64,000 nucleotides of DNA from Utricularia gibba (lineage: Eukaryota > Streptophyta > Magnoliopsida > Lamiales > Lentibulariaceae), in the NCBI GenBank assembly GCA_002189035.1, contig NEEC01000010.1:744001-808000 (forward strand). Reading direction: 5' to 3'. The notes under the pieces were generated by a model. It was given only the letters and a program-made list of their open reading frames with translations, had not been told where the DNA came from and did no database searches. The translations under genes and the position numbers were made by a program. Positions 61,374 through 64,000 of the stretch are shown in pieces (the stretch's first letter is position 1; the number at the start of each line of letters is the position of its first letter).

Positions 61374-61919
61374 TTACGAAGTGGAACTGCATTCGCTACT
61401 TTTCTCGGCGTCCTCGCGCTGCAACGACGACATGCCGCACGTGCTGGTAGAAGCGGAGCAACCGCTGCTGCATTCGCTCTCCGTGGGCTTCTGCTCAGAG
61501 AGATGAAGCAGCAGGTCGACGAAGGCTCCGAGGATGAAGCGGTGATTGGCCTCCGCGTTCGTCTTCAGATACCAGGCTAAGACCACTTCCCAGTCCTTGA
61601 GTCCGCGGGCGTTGATCATTTCCTGCATCGAAGCTCTGAAATCCAAGAACGGGTCGATCGAGTCCAGCTCCAATTCGAACGCCCCTTTTGCGTCTTCGAG
61701 GATGGAGCTGGAGCCGGGGGCTGGTTTCACCTGGTCGAACAAAAGGCGGTCCGATTTCAGGGCGATCGCCACGGCCGACTCGTCATCGGAGTTGTCTCGG
61801 TGAACGACGGTCTCTGTGGGGAAAAGGCTTTCTGCCATGGCTGAGAAGGATAGGGTTCTGGGGGAGTCGACGCAGCTCTGCCATGGCCTTCTGCCTTTGA
61901 AAACCAATGGGAATTTCAT
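61374..61919 (-). CDS. OVATE family protein (OFP13/16/18-like)
   Basis: This intronless minus-strand gene encodes 181 residues. The N-terminus MKFPLVFK..RPWQSCVDSPRT-LSF resembles the OFP12-18 group (lysine-rich start, then P-x-TLSFR). The OVATE domain spans about 89-140: DPFLDFRASMQEMI.A.GLKDW..VLAWYLKTN..NHRFILGAFVDLL. The tail is Ser/Cys-rich. The OFP13/16 group represses transcription with the homeodomain partners KNAT/BLH. It faces the other OFP gene across about 4.6 kb. From memory, Arabidopsis OFP6 and OFP18 are also close neighbours, so the pair may be an ancient block rather than a new duplication; the two proteins are clearly different. The start is the first ATG of the frame. Confidence 0.88.
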   Translation of the reverse strand: MKFPLVFKGRRPWQSCVDSPRTLSFSAMAESLFPTETVVHRDNSDDESAVAIALKSDRLLFDQVKPAPGSSSILEDAKGAFELELDSIDPFLDFRASMQEMINARGLKDWEVVLAWYLKTNAEANHRFILGAFVDLLLHLSEQKPTESECSSGCSASTSTCGMSSLQREDAEKSSECSSTS

Positions 61920-63218
61920 TCTTCAGAGAAGAGCAAGGGCCAGAGTAGAGCCGATTTCCAAACTATATGTTGTGTGTGGATATTATATTCATTTTATCAA
62001 ACTACACAAAAGTACGTGCCTAATTTTATGAAAAAAAATAATTATAAAATGAAATGCGTCGAAGACTATGTATTCCCCCAAAATCGATTTAGAAAGGTAT
62101 TGACAATAATGTAGAAATGGAATTTCAAATTATACACATGACTAAGATGATTATTAACTTTAAAGAGCGCTCGGCTTGACAGACCACCGTTATTTATAAA
62201 AAATAGACATAGTTTAATTTTTAATATTTTTTATAACTTATTTAAATATTTGCATATGTAGTGTAGTATTCAAAATCCTACAATTAATCTCTCTCCCATA
62301 TCATTTTCCAATTTTCCGACCACCGCCTACTATCGCTGGCCACTTACTACCGGTGTTGCCAACCCCCAAAACGAAGCCGACGACTACAATTACCGTGTGC
62401 CTCATTCGCAATGATGCTGCTCGTGCTTGCAATTGCTGCTCGCCATTTGTGTGACATCTGAAAAACAAGAATTTCGCATATTGTTGTAAAAATATTAATT
62501 CTCGTCTTAAATAAATTTATAAACATATTTTTGAATAAAAAATCAATCAAATATGAATATATAATAAAATTAGAATTGAACACGAAAAATGAGATTCTTT
62601 TTGTTTAGGTGCTAGTATATTCTATTTTGTCATGATTGAATATTAAGTTTAAATTATGATTAGCATAATTTAATGTAAATAAGCAAATCATATTACTATA
62701 TGCAAATAGATATTATAACGTCTTGAGGCATTCAAGAGTTGTATGGCCATCACTATCATTATTTCACCCAAACAAAAAATTATTCATCAAACAAAACACG
62801 AATTTAAGTCTATTTAAACTCTTTACTCGCCCAATTTTTAGTTTATCTCAAGTTAAATTTGTCTTATGATAAACATGTCACTATTTCCTCTTATTGTATC
62901 TATCCTATTGTAATAAATAATTAGTATAATAATCTAATTAGTATGATCTAATAACCAATGATCATATATAACCATTTTGTCCCCAATGCACCACTTTATG
63001 CTTAGTTGGTCATATTAAGAAGAATTTAAATGATTTTACAAAACAACATCATCAACATGCCTAGAGTCTTAGTGTAAGAGAAAGAAAGCAAACAAAAACA
63101 ATATTAAAAAAAATTTCAACACGAAATATTAAAACGCTTGCTTGCGATTTAATGCTAGTTAGAAGTAATGTTGTTGATAATAAAACCTTCAGTTCAGTTC
63201 TTGACTTCATCTTCTTCT
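61920..63218. other. AT-rich intergenic DNA
   Basis: The first 100-200 bp is the OFP promoter. The rest is AT-rich with no gene, ending at the TG start of a copia-type LTR. Confidence 0.5.
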
Positions 63219-64000
63219 TGTTAGGTTACATATAATTGTATTGATATTGATACAACTTTCTAATTTAAAGAGATTAGTGATCTACGAACATGAGATAATT
63301 TTGATGTTTAGAAAGGAATTTATCTAAGTCTATCCTCAAAAAAATAAATCTCTTACAATTAGACTATGAAAAAAAGGGAAATTAGAAGTTATACTTCAGA
63401 AAAAGGAGGGATTAGAAGTAATAATCCGTAGATACCACAAACTCAAAAAGCTTGATAATCCAAGAGCGTTCAAGCACTCAAATAAAAGAAAATTCTTCAT
63501 AAAATTCATGAAAAATAAATTAAAGATACCTCAAAGAGTATATTTCTAGAATATTTATATTCTAAAATTGGGACCTAAAATTACAAAGCTCAAATTAAAT
63601 TAAAAAAGATTACCAAATCCAATAGCATACATTAATGATAATGATATGTTTTGGACTCTAAGATAGATATACTTTAATGTAGTTGAGTTTATTTGGTTGC
63701 AATATTTTTTTAACCCAATATGATTGACTAGATTTTTAAGTGTAGCTTCAATCTTTTTACTCTTAATCTTTGTGATTGGTTCAAATGAAATGATCTTGCT
63801 ATTCAAAATATCCACTTATGTCACATGCTCAATATCTTTCAAATGACTATCATCATCTTATTGGGACTCATAAGATATTAGGCTGCAATTTAAATTATAA
63901 ACCCAAGTGCAAGCTGAACTTGTAAAAAACCCATGAATGAATATGTGGAGTAGATTTGAAGATAAGGTAAGTTTCAATTATAAAACAATGTGTGGAGCTT
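63219..64000 (+). repeat. Copia-type LTR (same family as 29-31.7 kb), interrupted, runs off the window
   Basis: It starts TGTTAGGTTACATATAATTG, matching the 3-prime LTR start at 31193. It is broken after GATATT at 63248 and resumes at 63880 with GGCTGCAATTTAAATTATAAACCC, matching 31224 onward. The 631 bp between (63249-63879) is an insertion flanked by GATATT repeats. The rest of the LTR lies outside. Confidence 0.8.
63249..63879. mobile_element. 631-bp insertion within the LTR
   Basis: It is bounded by a 6-bp direct repeat GATATT (63243-63248 and 63874-63879), as expected of a target duplication. The minus strand has a 71-codon open frame I cannot place, and its T-rich part resembles retroelement leader sequence. 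I see no terminal inverted repeat. Class unknown. Confidence 0.55.

Noticed and set aside
1-64000. CRISPR arrays, rRNA, tRNA genes and prokaryotic operons
   Set aside because: None seen by reading both strands; genes have plant-type introns and single promoters. Highly diverged tRNA-derived elements could be missed without a search tool.

Overview
This is nuclear DNA from a flowering plant, very probably a eudicot. Every recognisable gene is a plant-type single-copy or gene-family member. The introns are short GT-AG introns, and long AT-rich intergenic stretches carry LTR-retrotransposon and inverted-repeat element debris. I cannot name the species; an asterid would fit but I have no decisive marker. 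I recognise twelve protein-coding genes, all assigned by recalled family similarity.

Layout. 1-4.5 kb is repeat-rich: an LTR-like copy, then one copy of a dispersed element. 4.5-5.9 kb holds HSCB (+), a mitochondrial iron-sulfur co-chaperone. 5.9-9.2 kb is repeats. 9.2-11.6 kb is a DUF936/CORD-type microtubule protein (+). 14.3-14.9 kb is an ATL-type RING-H2 ligase (+). 16.0-17.7 kb is a second, better preserved copy of the dispersed element, with terminal inverted repeats. 19.1-21.0 kb is a CXE15-like carboxylesterase (+). 21.7-24.1 kb holds two NHL/LEA_2 membrane proteins tail to tail. 26.3-27.5 kb is a PUB22/23-type U-box ligase (+) with a W-box cluster at its promoter. 27.9-28.6 kb is an inverted-repeat element and 29.0-31.7 kb is an internally deleted copia retrotransposon. 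31.9-42.9 kb is VIRILIZER (-), divergent from TRS85/TRAPPC8 (+, 43.3-50.7 kb) across a 360-bp shared promoter. 53.8-54.8 kb is a SYP1-type syntaxin (-). 56.2-61.9 kb holds two OVATE family genes facing each other. The window closes in an LTR of the same copia family.

Function. The genes do not form a pathway. Housekeeping genes (Fe-S assembly, m6A writer complex, TRAPP tethering) are interspersed with signalling and defence families (PUB, ATL, NHL, a syntaxin of the secretion/immunity clade) and developmental regulators (OFP, CORD). CXE15-like enzymes are linked to strigolactone breakdown.

Most notable observations. (1) Two copies of an otherwise uncharacterised ~1.5-1.7 kb element carry two hairpins whose stems differ by compensatory changes. 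(2) Two conserved genes, VIR and an OFP, each lack exactly one base in a short G/C homopolymer. This may be assembly error, and it would wrongly make both look like pseudogenes. (3) A copia element has its protease region joined directly to the RNase H tail. I found no convincing wholly new multi-gene system.
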